Part shown: positions 1-12,069 of the stretch, one piece after another
Layout of the letters: every line of letters begins with the position of its first letter
Numbering within the stretch: position 1 is the stretch's first letter
Assembly: GCA_016748015.1 (NCBI GenBank)
Contig: JAAOMT010000295.1
Coordinates: 1,414,748-1,478,747, forward strand
DNA length: 64,000 nucleotides
From: Geosiphon pyriformis
Lineage: Eukaryota; Glomeromycota; Glomeromycetes; Archaeosporales; Geosiphonaceae
Direction of reading: 5' to 3'
Position numbers and translations under genes: made by a program
The notes under the pieces: generated by a model
Told to the model about the DNA's origin: nothing
Databases searched by the model: none
What the model saw: the letters and a program-made list of their open reading frames with translations, nothing else

Positions 1-135
1 GAGACTAATCATATATATTGAATTTTTATTTATTTAATTCACTTTTTTATTGTAAATTTTTTTTTGATTAATTTTATTATCTTATAATTTTGTTTTTCTT
101 TGCTATTTGTTAGCTTGTTACTTTAATCTATAACA
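1..135 (+). repeat. Gypsy-1A 5' LTR, 3' end only
   Basis: The last ~135 bp of a Gypsy-1 LTR. It matches the LTR ends at 6,760-6,890 and 23,800-23,927 and finishes with ATAACA at 130-135, the inverted complement of the LTR start TGTTAT. The rest of the LTR is left of the window. Confidence 0.85.
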
Positions 136-141
136 TAAAAA

Positions 142-158
142 TAGTGCTCTCTATAAAG
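142..158 (+). other. candidate primer binding site of Gypsy-1A
   Basis: Six bases after the LTR end lies TAGTGCTCTCTATAAAG. The same place in copy D (56,613-56,629, minus strand) reads TGGTGCTTCCTGTAAAG, which starts with the TGG expected opposite a tRNA CCA end. Which tRNA would prime is unknown to me. Position and TGG are the only support. Confidence 0.5.
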
Positions 159-189
159 TTGTTAAAATCTACTTGTTTTTTATTTAACT

Positions 190-1660
190 TAATTTCTGTT
201 TTTTTGCTTAATTAGTTTTTTTGTTAAAAAACAATCTAATAAACAATTCTAAAATTTTTGGAACTGGTTTCTAAATAAGCATTTAGCTAAAACTTATACA
301 GCCTATATAATCTATTTTTTTGATCAAACTTACTTTGAAAAAACCTTTGAAAAAAGAAACAACTATATCAATTAACTTTTATATTTAATAATTTTTAACC
401 AACAGTCTCTTAATTTCGAATATCTAAATTATCAAATTTATATCTAAATTGCTGTTTATTAGTTAATTGGAACTTTTTTTAAAACAAAAAAAGAAAGTTA
501 CCAAACTGCTTTTGTTTTTAATCTCTTTTTAAATAAATCAAATTATTTTATATAAATAGCTACCTCTGAACTAATGGCTGTTAACTCTATATAAGCAAAT
601 ATTCTGACTATTTTCTAAAATATATAAACTGTTTTAAAACAAAAAAACAACACTCCAATATTATTATTTAAAAATAATGTTTAAGAATTAATTAAATAGT
701 TAGATAACTTTAAAAAAGCTACTGTTAATTAATATAATATAGAGTATAAGTTCCAAATCATTGGTGGCTATTTTTAAAGCTTTTTTGTTACTTGGTTCTT
801 ATAAGAAATTAATATTGGTGCTTATTAAAAAATTATTAGATAGACACTAATAAATATTAAAGAAGAAAATACCTCTTTTACTATCTAATTTGAAAACAAA
901 TTCAAAACTTCTATTTTAATCTTTAAATAGTATATAGAATTAAAAAAAAATTCAAGGCTCTAATAAAATTGTAACTAAATATGTCAAAGCAATCAAAAAG
1001 CTTATTAAATAAGTAAATTTTAAAAAAAACTAGACAAAAAAACAAAAGATTCACTTCTTTACAAAAAGATTAAAAACTAATCTATTATATGCTCTTTGGT
1101 TTTTTTTAGCTTTAAAAAATAATTTTATTATAGATATAGCTATTGAACTTGTTTAAAAAATTAAAGATAACCAAAAAATGCATTTAGAATTTATCCTTTC
1201 AATTTTTGTTTTTGCTTCTTTTATAGCTTTTGCTTCTTAAATAGCTGCTATTTTTTTTGTTGTTAAAACTCAAAATTTTAATAAACAATTAATAAATAGA
1301 CTTATAGCCAATCTTGTTTGGTTATTAGAGCTCTTAACACAAGCAATTAAAGAAAATCAACAATCTTAAAAACCTAGATTTGAATTTTATTTTAATTAGT
1401 CTTAGCAATTTTTTTATTAAAAACAACAAAATTGTGACTTACTTATGTACTATTATTATGGATTAACTAAATATTTTTTCAGAGATTACAACAATTTTTT
1501 TTTACCTCTTCCAGTTTCTAAAAACAATAATAACCAAAATAATAAATTTATTAACAATAATGCTCTTAATCAAAAATTTAATCATGTCAACATCAATTTT
1601 TTTGAAGAGAATTTTTTAATTAAAGTTACTATTTATTAACTTTTAAACTAATAAGCATAT
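190..1660 (+). pseudogene. Gypsy-1A gag (capsid/nucleocapsid) relic
   Basis: This aligns with the gag of copy D (about 54,900-56,583, minus strand) but lacks the start region and is full of stops. The nucleocapsid CCHC knuckle seen in D (CYCCELTEHFSKDC) has become YYYYGLTKYFFRDY at 1,447-1,488, so all four zinc ligands are tyrosine. The 66-nt stretch around it differs from D only by transitions. In life gag would form the virus-like particle and bind the element RNA; this copy cannot bind zinc. Confidence 0.8.
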
Positions 1661-2044
1661 TTTTAAAAAGTAAGATATAAGCCAACTAAAAGAAAATTTT
1701 TTTACACTTTTAATCTAACTAATAATAACTATGATATGGATAAACTGGCTATCAATTTCTCTAAATTCACAAAAAAAAAAGCCAAAATTGATTTTGTCTT
1801 AGATTCTAACAAAATCTCAACTTCTATTGTTGATAACAATAAGTTATCAAAGATTAAAGTTTTTAAAAATCCTTCAAGTTAAAATTCTTAAAAATAGTAC
1901 AAAAATTTGGCTTTTATTTTATTGTTAAAAATTTTATGAAAACTTAGCTTATATTATTTTTGACCAGTTAATAACTTATTTACAGTTTAGAAAAAATCTT
2001 TACAAATCATTAATTCCAAAAAAAAGACACCAAAAACCAATAAG

Positions 2045-5000
2045 TATTTTTACTAAGCTAAATTTATTAACAACAATAATATTACTTCTTTAATTTGCAA
2101 AACCCAAATGGCTGGTTATTTTATTGACTTAATCTTAGACAATAAATTATCTGTAAATATTATTACTAAACACTTTTTGAAAGTTATTAGTAGAAAGTTT
2201 GATGAATCTTTTATTAGACTTATGACTAATATATATAATGACAAAAAAAAAAACTTGGTATTACAAAAGCTGTTTCTGTTTACATCAATAAAATTAGCAT
2301 TAAAATTAACATAGAAGTTTCTAAAGTTAATGAATATACTATTATTGTTAACAATAAGTAGCTTAAGAAAACAAAAGTTTTACTAAATTATAAACTTTAT
2401 AAGCTAATTATTAAATATAATAAAAAATTCATTGTAGTTAAGTGTCACTATTAAACAATTTTTCTAGTATTTAAGCAAAGTTTAAAAAAAAAACAATCAG
2501 ATAAATTAAATAATAAAAAAATTAATAAAAAAAAAACTGCAGAATTTACTTATATTATCTTTATTAGTAATTACAAATTACTAAATAATATTAAAGCTAA
2601 CAAAAAAAAAATTATTGTAAATAGCAAGTTAATTTATTGGCTCTATTATAATATTCTTAAAAAAAATTTTAATAGAAAGCCTGACAAAAAAGCCAAATAC
2701 AGTTATTGATAACATGATTCTTATGTTTGGTATTAGTGTAATAAACCATTGTATTTTTCTAATAATAAATGTAAATTCTGCTTAATTTATTACAAAAATT
2801 GGGAATTAATTAGCTTAATACTAAGAAAAAATAATAAGAAAAGTATAAAAATCTTTTAAAAATAAACTATCAAAAATCTAATTAATAATAGTAAAACAAA
2901 AAAAACTCTTCTTAAAAAAAAATTGACATTAAAAATCTACTGGTTAGAAATAGTCCAGTTATTTCAAAAGAAAATGATACTTCTGAACATACTCATGTAA
3001 TACAACATACTATTATTACCAGAAAAACTTGTTCTATCTATTTGAAGTTTTATTAATTCAATTATTACAATAATAAATTCATTAAGAAAAAAATAAACCA
3101 AATGAAAAATCTTAGATTTATACAAAAAACCAAGAGTAAATAGGTCTTTCTAATTATAATAATATTCAAAAAAAGTGGAACTTTATACTTTTGTATTAAG
3201 TACTGCCAATTAAATGTTATTACTAAAAAAAACATATACTTATTTTTCAAGATTAATGCAATGTTAAATCAATTTAATAATACTGCTTTCTTTTCAATTA
3301 TTAATTTAACTACTGAATTCTGGTAAGTAGAAATGAATTCAGAAAGCAAAAAGAAAACTGCTTTAATTACCAAATATGACACTTACAAATTTACAATTAT
3401 GTTTTTTGGTCTTACCAATATTTTTTATACTTTTTAATACTTAATAAACAAAGTATTTGAATTAGTAAAAGAAAATTTTGTTCTAGTTTATTTGAACAAT
3501 ATAATAATATACTCAAAAACTTGGAATAAATATATTAAATATTTGCAAAAAATTTTTGATCTGCTTAGAAATACTGGCTTTAATATCAACTCAATTAAAT
3601 CTTTTTTTGAATATTAATTTACTCAATTTTTTGGTTATTTTATTACAAAAAATAAATTTTTTCTGATCCAATCAAGATTGAAAAGTTCAGAATATTAAAC
3701 AACCAATAAATATACATAAACTATGCTTTTTTCTTGGTTTAGTTTCTTATTATTGCAAATTTTTTAAGAATTTCTTTAAAATTACCTCTTTTTTTAATTA
3801 GCTATTCAGAAAAAATAGTAATTACTACTGAAATACATATTAACAAAAAGCATTTAAAACTCTAAAAAAAAATTGATTACAGAATCTATTCTCAAGCAAT
3901 CTAATCTAAATCAATTTTTTATTCTCTATACTAATATATTTGGCTATAAACTTGATACTGTTTTCTCACAAAAAAATAAAGATAACAAAAAATATGCTAT
4001 AGCATATATCAATAAAAAGAATTTGGAACACAAATAAATAACTTGCTAAATATTTTACTTAAATAAATTTGATTATAATATATATTATCACAAAAGAACT
4101 AATTATCAAAACACTAATGCTCTCTTTAGATTTATTACTAAGTAATAGTACAATTTTTAAAAACCAAACCAACTTAATTATTAGTAACTCTCTTTTAACC
4201 AAACACAATAATAAATTTGGACAACTATTTTGTACTAATAGAATTTTTAGATAAAAAACAATATCTATTAGAATATACTTAATAGCAAAAAGAACATTTG
4301 TAAAAACAATTAAATTTTTATTTGATTTATCAAAACCAATTATATAAAAAAAATAAAAAATATTATGACTACTTCCAAAGAGTTATTAGATTTAAAGAAA
4401 GAGAAATTGTGATTTATAACAGCATATTAACTTATTAGTTAAACACTTTAGAAAAACAAAAACAATTTAAAAAACTCTAATTCATTATTATTAGTCTACT
4501 TTGGAAAAAAACATTGCTGATTACATCAAAACCTGTAATATATGCCAAAAAAAAAGATATTCATTCAATTTTTGTTAATTAATTATTTGATAGAATTGGT
4601 ATAAATATTGTTAAATCTTTAATAATAACTCCTAATAATAACAGATATATTATCATAGCTACTGATTATTTTACAAAATAAATAGAAGTAAAAGCTATCT
4701 CAGATTAAACAACAGTTTCAATAGTTAATTTCATATATAAAGATATTGTTTGTTATCATAGTTGCTCAAAAAAACTTTTATCTAATAAAAAAAAAGTTTT
4801 TTTTAGTACACTAGTTAAAAAACTTTGTAGAAAAATAAGAATACATTATAAATTTTTTTCTTTTTATTACTCTTAAACAAATGATCTAGTGAAATGTTTT
4901 AATAAAACACTATGTGAAATTCTAACCAAAATTAATAAAAAACAAATTTATAAGACAAAATACTGTCTTTAGCTTTGTTTACTTATAAAATTGTAAACTA

Positions 5001-5465
5001 TGATATAATAAGTTATAAATCTTTTTATCTGCTTTATAAATAAATAACAACTTTACTAATAAAAACAAATATTGAAACAATACTTTTTAAAGAAATTACA
5101 ATAGAAAATTACAAAGATATTTTGCAAAAAAAACTTAGTATTATTCTTGATTTCTTAATAAAAACATAAATAATTGTCTTTAAAAAAATAAAACAGTTCT
5201 AAAAAAAGCTTAAGAAAAAAAAATCTTATAAAACACTTTTTTTAAGTATTAGTAACTAAGTTTTAGAATACTACTTAGACAAAGACAATATTTATAATAA
5301 TAAATTTTCTAGTTAATGGAAAGAATTTTTTATAGTTAATAAAGTTTAAACAATAATTTTTATATCTTACAAGATTAATATAAAACAATCTTTAATAATT
5401 ATTTTGTTTATGACACATAACTTAAAAAATATTACAAACAACTTGATTAGTTATCTGTTGTGGTA
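2045..5465 (+). pseudogene. Gypsy-1A pol relic (protease, RT, RNase H, integrase)
   Basis: Readable islands in order. Protease at ~2,090-2,455 has LILDNKLSVNIITKHFL, the retropepsin Asp region. A Cys-containing spacer lies at ~2,690-2,810. RT at ~3,350-3,680 has motif C as YLNNI instead of YLDDI. An RNase H piece at ~3,900-4,030 contains LYTNIFGYKLDTVFSQ. Integrase spans ~4,380-5,350, and its catalytic Glu near 4,895 is Lys (NDLVKCFN, against NGLVEYFN in copy D). Several catalytic acids are therefore lost and the frame is interrupted many times. It aligns along its length with Gypsy-1D. Dead beyond doubt. Confidence 0.85.
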
Positions 5466-5469
5466 ATAC

Positions 5470-6190
5470 TAATTCAAATAATTAACAAAAATCAGAAATA
5501 AATAAAAATATCATTCTCAAAACAGAAATATTTTTAATTAATATAAACAATTATTTCCTGGATTAAAACATTCAAAATGCTTTTTATAGTTTTCATAAGT
5601 ATTAAATCAAAAATTATTCAAATATTATCTTAACTATTGAAAAACAGATAACTATAATTAATAACAATAAAGCATATACTATTATTAAATCAAAGAAAAC
5701 TACTACCAAAAAAGAAAAAATTAATAACAAAATAGATAAATATATGCTTGAAAACATAACAGCAAGCATACTATTATCTTCTAATACACTTGAAAAACAA
5801 TTAAAAAATTTTGCTCATAAACATAAATTTGTTATATAAAGAACAACTAAAGCTCTATAATCAACTTAATAAAATCATAGAAAACATAAAACTTATAAAA
5901 AACAACTTTAAAGATATAAATAAAAATTCTAGATATTATATAGTCAAATGTCCTAAAAGCTTTAACTATTGCTAAAAAAGCCAAAACTCTTATACAAAGA
6001 TTGGTTTTTTATATACAAAGCTTATTTCATTTCAAATATTATATACTTTATTTACAAAAAACTTAATAAACTAGTTAGTTTCAAATTAAATAGAACTTTT
6101 TAATTAAATTATCTTATAAATAGCTTGATTTTGCCAAAGTTTAATCTTTTTAAAGAAGATAATATTATTGAAATCTATAGTTTTTATTAA
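5470..6190 (+). pseudogene. Gypsy-1A third reading frame downstream of integrase, unknown function
   Basis: After the integrase tail a second conserved frame begins, offset from pol in the same way as in copies B and D. It contains readable blocks such as IEKQITIINNNKAYTIIK and KLVSFKLNRTF and ends in SFY-stop about 25 bases inside the 3' LTR. I do not recognise the product. It is Lys- and Ile/Leu-rich and looks helical. In this copy it has stops and frameshifts. Confidence 0.6.
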
Positions 6191-6890
6191 TAATTACATA
6201 TATTAATTACTAATATCATATAATTAGCCATTTTATTTTAAATAGTAATCAATAATCTGATCATTAACTTAATTATTGATTTAATTAATAATCTGATCAT
6301 TGACTTAATTATTAACTTGATTATTAACCTAATTAATAATCTAATTATTAACCACTTTTAATAGCTATATAAGCAATAAATCTTTTAGTTATAGAAGAAT
6401 ATAATTAAAGTAACAAAATAAAACTTATTATTAATTTTTTTTTATATTGCTTATTTTTTTTTCTCTACTTTTAAGTATTTAAACATTTTGAAATAAAAAA
6501 TTACTTGTTGGTTTTTACATATCTTATTTTTTTTTTCTTAATTTGTATTATTAAAAATTAATCTAAAAAATAATTACTCGTTTTTGTAATTTATTAAATA
6601 AAAAAACAATTAAAAAGCATAATAATATTTGCTATTGATTCTAAAAATCACTAAGTTAAAGCATAGAATGATAGCAGTAGTATTATTTTGTTGACAATCA
6701 CAGACTATTTTTCTATCTTTAAATTTTTAGAAAGAATTTACAACTGTGATTTATATAAGACTAATTATGTACATTAAATTCTTATTTATTTAATTTGTTT
6801 TCTTATTATAATTTTTTTTTGATTAATTTTATTATTCTACAATTTTGTTCTTTTTTACTATTTATTAACTTGTTATTTCAATCTGTAATA
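6163..6890 (+). repeat. Gypsy-1A 3' LTR
   Basis: About 728 bp, colinear with the LTRs of copy D and the solo LTR at 23,246. The consensus ends TGTTAT...ATAACA have drifted to TATTAT...GTAATA. In order it has a 12-bp repeat array, a TATATAAG box with an overlapping AATAAA at ~6,367-6,382, and a T-rich tail. Confidence 0.85.
6246..6353 (+). repeat. 12-bp tandem repeats in Gypsy-1 LTR, 9 units
   Basis: Nine degenerate 12-mers of the type TGATTATTGACC/TAATCAATAATC lie immediately upstream of the LTR TATA box. The number differs between LTR copies: 4 at 20,030, 6 at 23,333, 8 at 50,467 and 9 at 57,168. Confidence 0.8.
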
Positions 6891-7728
6891 ATAGTTTTTT
6901 AATCTTTGACTATATATGTTTCTAATATTAGTTTATATATAATTTTGTGCAAAAAATTTGTGTTTAAGAATTGGTTGATAGAAGCTAAGACTTTTTTTAA
7001 AAATATTAAACTTGTCATGTTTAGATTGATTAAGTTTGTTTAAGACTTGGCTATTGATTATAGAAAATATATATAAATACATAATTTAAAGTTTTAAGTT
7101 AAAATAAATCATAAGAGTTTGTTAAATAAAGATGGTTTTATGTTTAATATTGTTTATATTTTTTCTGTTAAAGTTTCAAATAGTGTTGCTTGTTTATTAA
7201 AAATTGAAAAAACTCATGCTATTAATTTTAGATTAAAAGTTAATTATTTGTATTTTGCAATTATAATTAGAAAAATTTCAATTAACATAATTGTATAGTG
7301 TTGTTTTAATTGGCTAAATGATTGATTATATCTAGTAAGTACATAAATTATATTTAATTTAGAATTCTAGATAGTTGTATTATATTAAATAGTAATTAAG
7401 TTTTAATTATAAATTAATAAAAAAAAATATATTATAATATACAAATAATTTAAGTTTTTTAAGCTTAAAAAAAGCATAATTAAATATTAGATTATTTTAA
7501 ATATAGTTTTAAAAATTATATTAAATAAACAGTTTTATTATTTAGTTTTTATTATTTTTTAGGTTATAATTAAATTTTATATTTAAATATATTTTGTAAA
7601 CAAGTTTTTATATAAAAAATAAAACAATTTAATATTAAAAAATCAAAACAAAAATTTGTTTATTAAAAATTTTTCTAAGTAAATTAATTTATTATTTATT
7701 ATTATATATTATAAAAACTTTTTATCTA
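6891..7728 (+). other. AT-rich DNA between Gypsy-1A and LINE-1A
   Basis: No open gene. Around 7,135-7,260 a run reads as protein-like in one + frame (for example FMFNIVYIFSVKVSNSVACL), with further stop-broken codons on either side. This suggests a dead coding sequence that I cannot name. From 7,380 to 7,728 it is nearly pure A/T with no visible feature. Confidence 0.5.
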
Positions 7729-9180
7729 ATGAAAAGACTGTTGACTTGTCTGGTATTATGAATAAACTCTGGAAACATTGTGATATTTCAGTACTCATTA
7801 TGCTTTTGGACATTTTGAATCTTTGTCTGATGTGTAAATTTGTTCCTCAATCATAGAAAGAAGCTTGAATATTAATAATTCTTAAACTATATAAATAGAA
7901 GAATGTTTTGGCTAATATTAAACTTATTGTGTTGATTAAAACCACTTGTAAAATTCTTTCCAAATTGCTATCCAACAGAATTTTTTTGGTTTATAATAAA
8001 TTTGATGTTTTCTATAGTAACAATTTCTCTGTGTTGAAAAAAACTACAATCCAGTCTCCTATTTTTACTATTGATTCAGTAGTTGAAAATACTTTGAAAA
8101 AGAGCTATAAACTTTGGTTAGTCTTACAGAATATGTGAAAAGCTTGACTCAGTAGGTTGACAGCATTTGAGAAATAGTTTAATCTAAATCAAAATATATG
8201 AGCAGTTTATTTGATTCTTTAGAGGCATTTATAGTGACAGAGTGAATCAAATTATGACTAATTATGATTTAACAGAAAAATACTATGTACATAATAGTCT
8301 GAACCAGAGTAGAGTTTTCTTTTTTCTGCTCTAGAGGATTTTTTATGACCCTTTATTGTATGAAGTTAAAAGACAGAAAAGTTTGTATGGCTATTATATT
8401 AATATTAGATTTGTTGCCAAAACTGGCAGACTGAAAATTCAAGGTGGTATGACTTTATTTCTTGCAGCTGGGGCTTTTGTTGATGACACAATTTGGATTA
8501 AAAGCAGTTAAACAACTACTTAGTACATTTTAAATATTGTAAGTAGCTTTTTTAGAATTAATAATATTTTAATTAATAATAATAAAACAGTTGTTATTCT
8601 TATTAATTATAGAGTTAAGGACACTTCATTGTCAATAAGTGGTTTGCTAATTTCTATTGCTTATAAAGAGAAGTTTTATAGATATCTTGGTATTTTTTTA
8701 TCTTCTAAGGACTTGTTCAAATCTAGTTTAGTAAAGGCTTATTTAAATGTCAGATTTTTTGTTAATTTGGTTTTGAAAAAAAATATCTTGAATAAACAGT
8801 TCTTTTATTTGATATTAGCTATACTGTAATCTATAATTGGTTACAAAACTTAGTTTAATTTTATTTCTAAGAGTGTGTACATTAAGTGGGATATGCTAAT
8901 TAGGAGAGATTTAAGGTTGAAAACTAGTTTGCCTAAAAATTTTCTCAATAAGACTCTTTACCATTTTTTTCTGTATAACTTGAAATTATTCAAGCAGTTG
9001 TAGTCTAAATACAAGATGGCTTTTGTATTAAGTTTCTCAGATGCTAATAGGCTTATTGGTTGCTTATTTAGTCATAAGTTTTTAGACCTGCAAGTTCAAA
9101 GTTGGTCTTTTATTTATCCTTTGTGTTGTCTTGTGAAGTTGCATGTTAGTTCAATTAATAATTTTTTGGCTAGTATAGTT
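7729..9180 (+). pseudogene. LINE-1A reverse transcriptase relic
   Basis: It begins with the pre-RT block also seen in LINE-1C (NKLWKHCD at ~7,759) and runs through fingers and palm. Motif C is intact as AFVDDTIW at ~8,475-8,500. The motif A region carries a TGA at the codon following QNM, in the same place as in LINE-1B, where LINE-1C has CAG. The thumb/connection region to ~9,180 is readable only in pieces (8,629-8,829). Several in-frame stops make it inactive. Confidence 0.8.
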
Positions 9181-9419
9181 AGATTTTTTTGAATTGTAAT
9201 ATGTTTTTTTATAATTTTTTTATGACTCTATTCTGTTTTTCTAGTGGCACTCTGATGTTTTTTGTTCTAGATAATTCATTGTTCTATAATGTTTTGCATT
9301 TATTCAAGAGGTTTGAAGTCACTTTCATTGAACAGTTGTATAATAAAAAGAGCTTAATATTTAATTGAAAGAGCTTTCATTATTGAAAAAAACTTGATTT
9401 AAGAGATCCAGTCTTCTGT

Positions 9420-10800
9420 TGATTCAATTTGGCATGTGATTTTTTGGTTAAGTCTTCTTTTTCAGCTGGTTTACCTACTATTGGCTCCCAGTTTTTGAAT
9501 ATTTGTGGTTCTAATAGTGTTTTTAAGTTAAGACAATGTCTTTCTGTCACTGATTTGGGTGTTATCAGTGTCTATATGGATGAATCTTTGAGAGATTTGA
9601 GTATGCATAAGATAAGATGTGGTACAACTACATATTTTTCTGATTTAAATTTGAGTATTGACATTAAAGTTGATGGATTGGTGTTCTCTATTAGGGTAGA
9701 ATTGCAGACTATTGTTCTGGCTTTGAAGTGTGTTTTTTCTGGCAGTTTTGTTGTAGTGTACTCAGACAGTTAGACTGCCTTGAATGCTTGTGCTGTTGAG
9801 TTTGTTTTGATTTTGCCAGACTTTTGCAATCATTGTTGGATGGAGTGGCATAATGTTATGGCATTTATTAGAAATAAGAAGCTCTGCTAATGAGCTGACT
9901 GGCTTGGCTGCTGGTTTGAATTTTGTGCTTTTTGTTCTGATTAAAGATAGATTCATTAGGGCTGGTAAAGTGACAGTGTTTAAGAATATTCATCATTTTA
10001 CTCAGAATATTTTTAGGGCTGTTTATTTTATTTATTAGAAAATTGAACCTGAGCTCTGACATTATTAACTGAAACATAGTTGGTGATATGAATTGAATTC
10101 ATATTGCATCAGTTTGGCATCCTGATTTACACATGGCAGTTGGTTTTACAAGTAAATCTACAACAAGTTTGTATTCATATTTTATAAAGACTTTGCATTA
10201 TTGTCTACCAATTACTATTCGGAAATGTCTATATAATAAAAAGTACTCCAATGTGTTATATTTTCATTGTAAAAATGTGGAAAGTTCTGACCATTTGTTT
10301 GTGTATGTATTTAATACTAAGGTTTATAAAAACTTGATTAGGTTTTATCTGTTTCAATGAGGTGTTTTATCAGATTTAAACTTGGCTTTATTTTGGATTT
10401 TGCAGATGTTTTTTTTATGTGCTTCTAATAATATTGTTTATATTGTTTTATATAAGGGTTTTGTGTTCATAGATTGGTTTTTGGAGACCTTGTTCATTTT
10501 TGATGATGTCAAAATTGTTAATGAAAATGTTGTAAATTTTGTTTGAAACTTGGGAGTGGCTTACTATACTAATATATAGATAGTTTGGGCCAAGTATAAG
10601 ACAATTGTAAAGAAAAAAAATCTGGTCATAAATAATAACTCAGTGTTGTCTGAGGTCTATAGTCTGTCATTTTTGCTTTCTGTTGGAGTTATTAGATTGC
10701 TTGATATTATTGAAATGCTTGGTGTTAGCTTTGGTTTTTGTAGGCCTTGTTGTTTTTTTTTGGTGTTAATAATACAATGTTTATTAAGATAGATTTGTAG
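9420..10800 (+). pseudogene. LINE-1A RNase H and C-terminal zinc-finger relic
   Basis: RNase H at 9,429-9,900 keeps the first three acidic positions: VYMDESL (normally YTDGSL), VELQTIVLAL and VYSDS, followed directly by a TAG where other copies have a Gln codon. The HSGVLGN block is gone. The C-terminal domain at ~10,090-10,360 has WHPDLHMAVGFTSK and a broken Cys/His finger (YFHCKNVESSDHLF). Further readable blocks reach ~10,790. Its job in the intact element would be removal of the RNA strand and nucleic-acid binding. Confidence 0.8.
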
Positions 10801-10895
10801 TATATGATTTGTATCTAGTTTAGATTACTTAGTTTGATGTATTCTGCTAAGTAGTATTTGGATCTTACTCATTAAATAAATAAATAAAAAAAAAA
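10800..10895 (+). repeat. LINE-1A 3' UTR and A-rich tail
   Basis: The last ~70 bp share short blocks (TAGTTTAGAT, ATGTAT, AGTRTTTGGAT) with the 3' ends of LINE-1B (41,905-41,985) and LINE-1C (58,050-58,120). Then follow ATTAAATAAATAAATA and a run of A. This fixes the 3' end and orientation of the element. Confidence 0.8.
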
Positions 10896-11689
10896 CTTTT
10901 AAACAATTTTAAATTAAAAACAAATAAAGATTTAACAATTTATTACAGTTTTAATGAATTATGTGATTTTAATATAAAAAATTAAAATAATAAAATTTTT
11001 AAATAAATTTAGTTTAAAAAATAGAAAAAACTTAAACTTATATAAAAATTTTTGTACTGGTTTTTTAAAAAACTTGAACATATTAATTTTATTTACTGTT
11101 TTTGTTTAATTTTTTTTTTATAAAAAAATATATAGTTAATTTAAAAAAATTTGTAGATGTTTTAAATGTTTTGGCTTTATTAAAAAAATATAACTTACAA
11201 TTTTTCAATTAAATATTTTAATATAAAACAAATAATAAATAAAGCTGTTATTTATTTTGTTAATATAAATAAGAAAATAAAAATAAATATAAAGAGTTTT
11301 TATGTTTTTAATATTTATTAAGCTATATATAATTGTTTTGATTTTGGTTATAATGTTTAATTTTAATTATAACAGATAATTAATCTTTAATTAACATATA
11401 TAAGTCTGAATTGTCTGGTTTTAAGCCAAATTTTAAGAACAAATATTGGATAAAAAAATGTTGTATTGTTATATTTGTTAAAAAAAGCATCTTTTTGTAA
11501 CTTAAATTAAAGTTAAATACTATTTTATTATTTAAAAAAATAAAATAATTGACAAATCGGTTAATAAAACTTCTTATTCAGAGTTTTAATTACATTTTAT
11601 TGTGTATTTAAAATATTTGAAAGTATTTAATAAAGTTGTTGTTTTAAAAAATATTGTGAATACTTTTTTAATTAGATATTGTTTGGCTG
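10896..11689. other. AT-only spacer
   Basis: Nearly pure A/T with long homopolymers and no readable frame of length. Probably transposon DNA decayed beyond recognition, but nothing in it proves this. Confidence 0.5.
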
Positions 11690-11925
11690 TACACATTATT
11701 AATATAACATTCAGACTTTTATTTTAGTTTTGCTTTTTTAGAAAGACTATAGCAGGTTTGCATACATATATTATAAAGTTATTTCATAGAAAATTGCCAG
11801 TTGTTGTTAAAAAAAGATTGTACAATTCATTTTATTCCAATGTGTTATATATTTGGTGTTGAATGTTTTAACTATTTATTTATGTGCTTGGAGAATTTTG
11901 TGGTAAAATGTAAGATTTTGAATTT
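11690..11925 (+). pseudogene. scrap of LINE C-terminal zinc-finger domain
   Basis: The conceptual translation contains HTYIIKLFHRKLPVVVKKRL, then YNS-YSNVLY. It matches the segment before the zinc finger in LINE-1A (10,150-10,280), LINE-1B and LINE-1C. It is only about 80 codons long, broken by stops and framed by AT-only DNA. It lies just before the abrupt change to the higher-GC gene island. Confidence 0.65.
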
Positions 11926-12069
11926 TAAGCTATATTTAATTTTGAAATTAAATATTCAAAAAAAGCATAATATAAAATTTTTCAATTTTAACAATTATTA
12001 TGATAATGATGAGTTGCAAAAAATCTTATTTATTTATTCAATTATATTCAATAAAAATTACTCAAAAAA

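Larger units (their letters stand above)
1..6890 (+). mobile_element. Gypsy-1 copy A, decayed Ty3/Gypsy LTR retrotransposon
   Basis: The sequence is colinear, but in opposite orientation, with the complete copy at 49,936-57,362. It holds the end of a 5' LTR, a primer-binding-site-like sequence, gag, protease, RT, RNase H, integrase, an extra 3' frame and a full 3' LTR. The left end lies outside the window. Every frame is broken by TAA or TAG stops where copy D has CAA or CAG, so the element cannot be autonomous. The order protease-RT-RNase H-integrase is that of Ty3/Gypsy elements. Family and boundaries come from my own alignment by eye with the other copies. Confidence 0.9.
7729..10895 (+). 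mobile_element. LINE-1 copy A, 5'-truncated decayed non-LTR retrotransposon
   Basis: This matches the ORF2 of LINE-1B and LINE-1C from just before the RT to the 3' end, so the endonuclease and ORF1 are missing. The order is RT, linker, RNase H, C-terminal zinc-finger domain, 3' UTR, then a TAAA/A-rich tail. Stops interrupt all domains. 5' truncation is typical of target-primed reverse transcription. I could not find a clear target duplication because both flanks are almost pure A/T. Confidence 0.85.

Noticed and set aside
6240-6353. CRISPR-like array
   Set aside because: The 12-bp units are contiguous and degenerate with no spacers, and they recur inside every LTR1.
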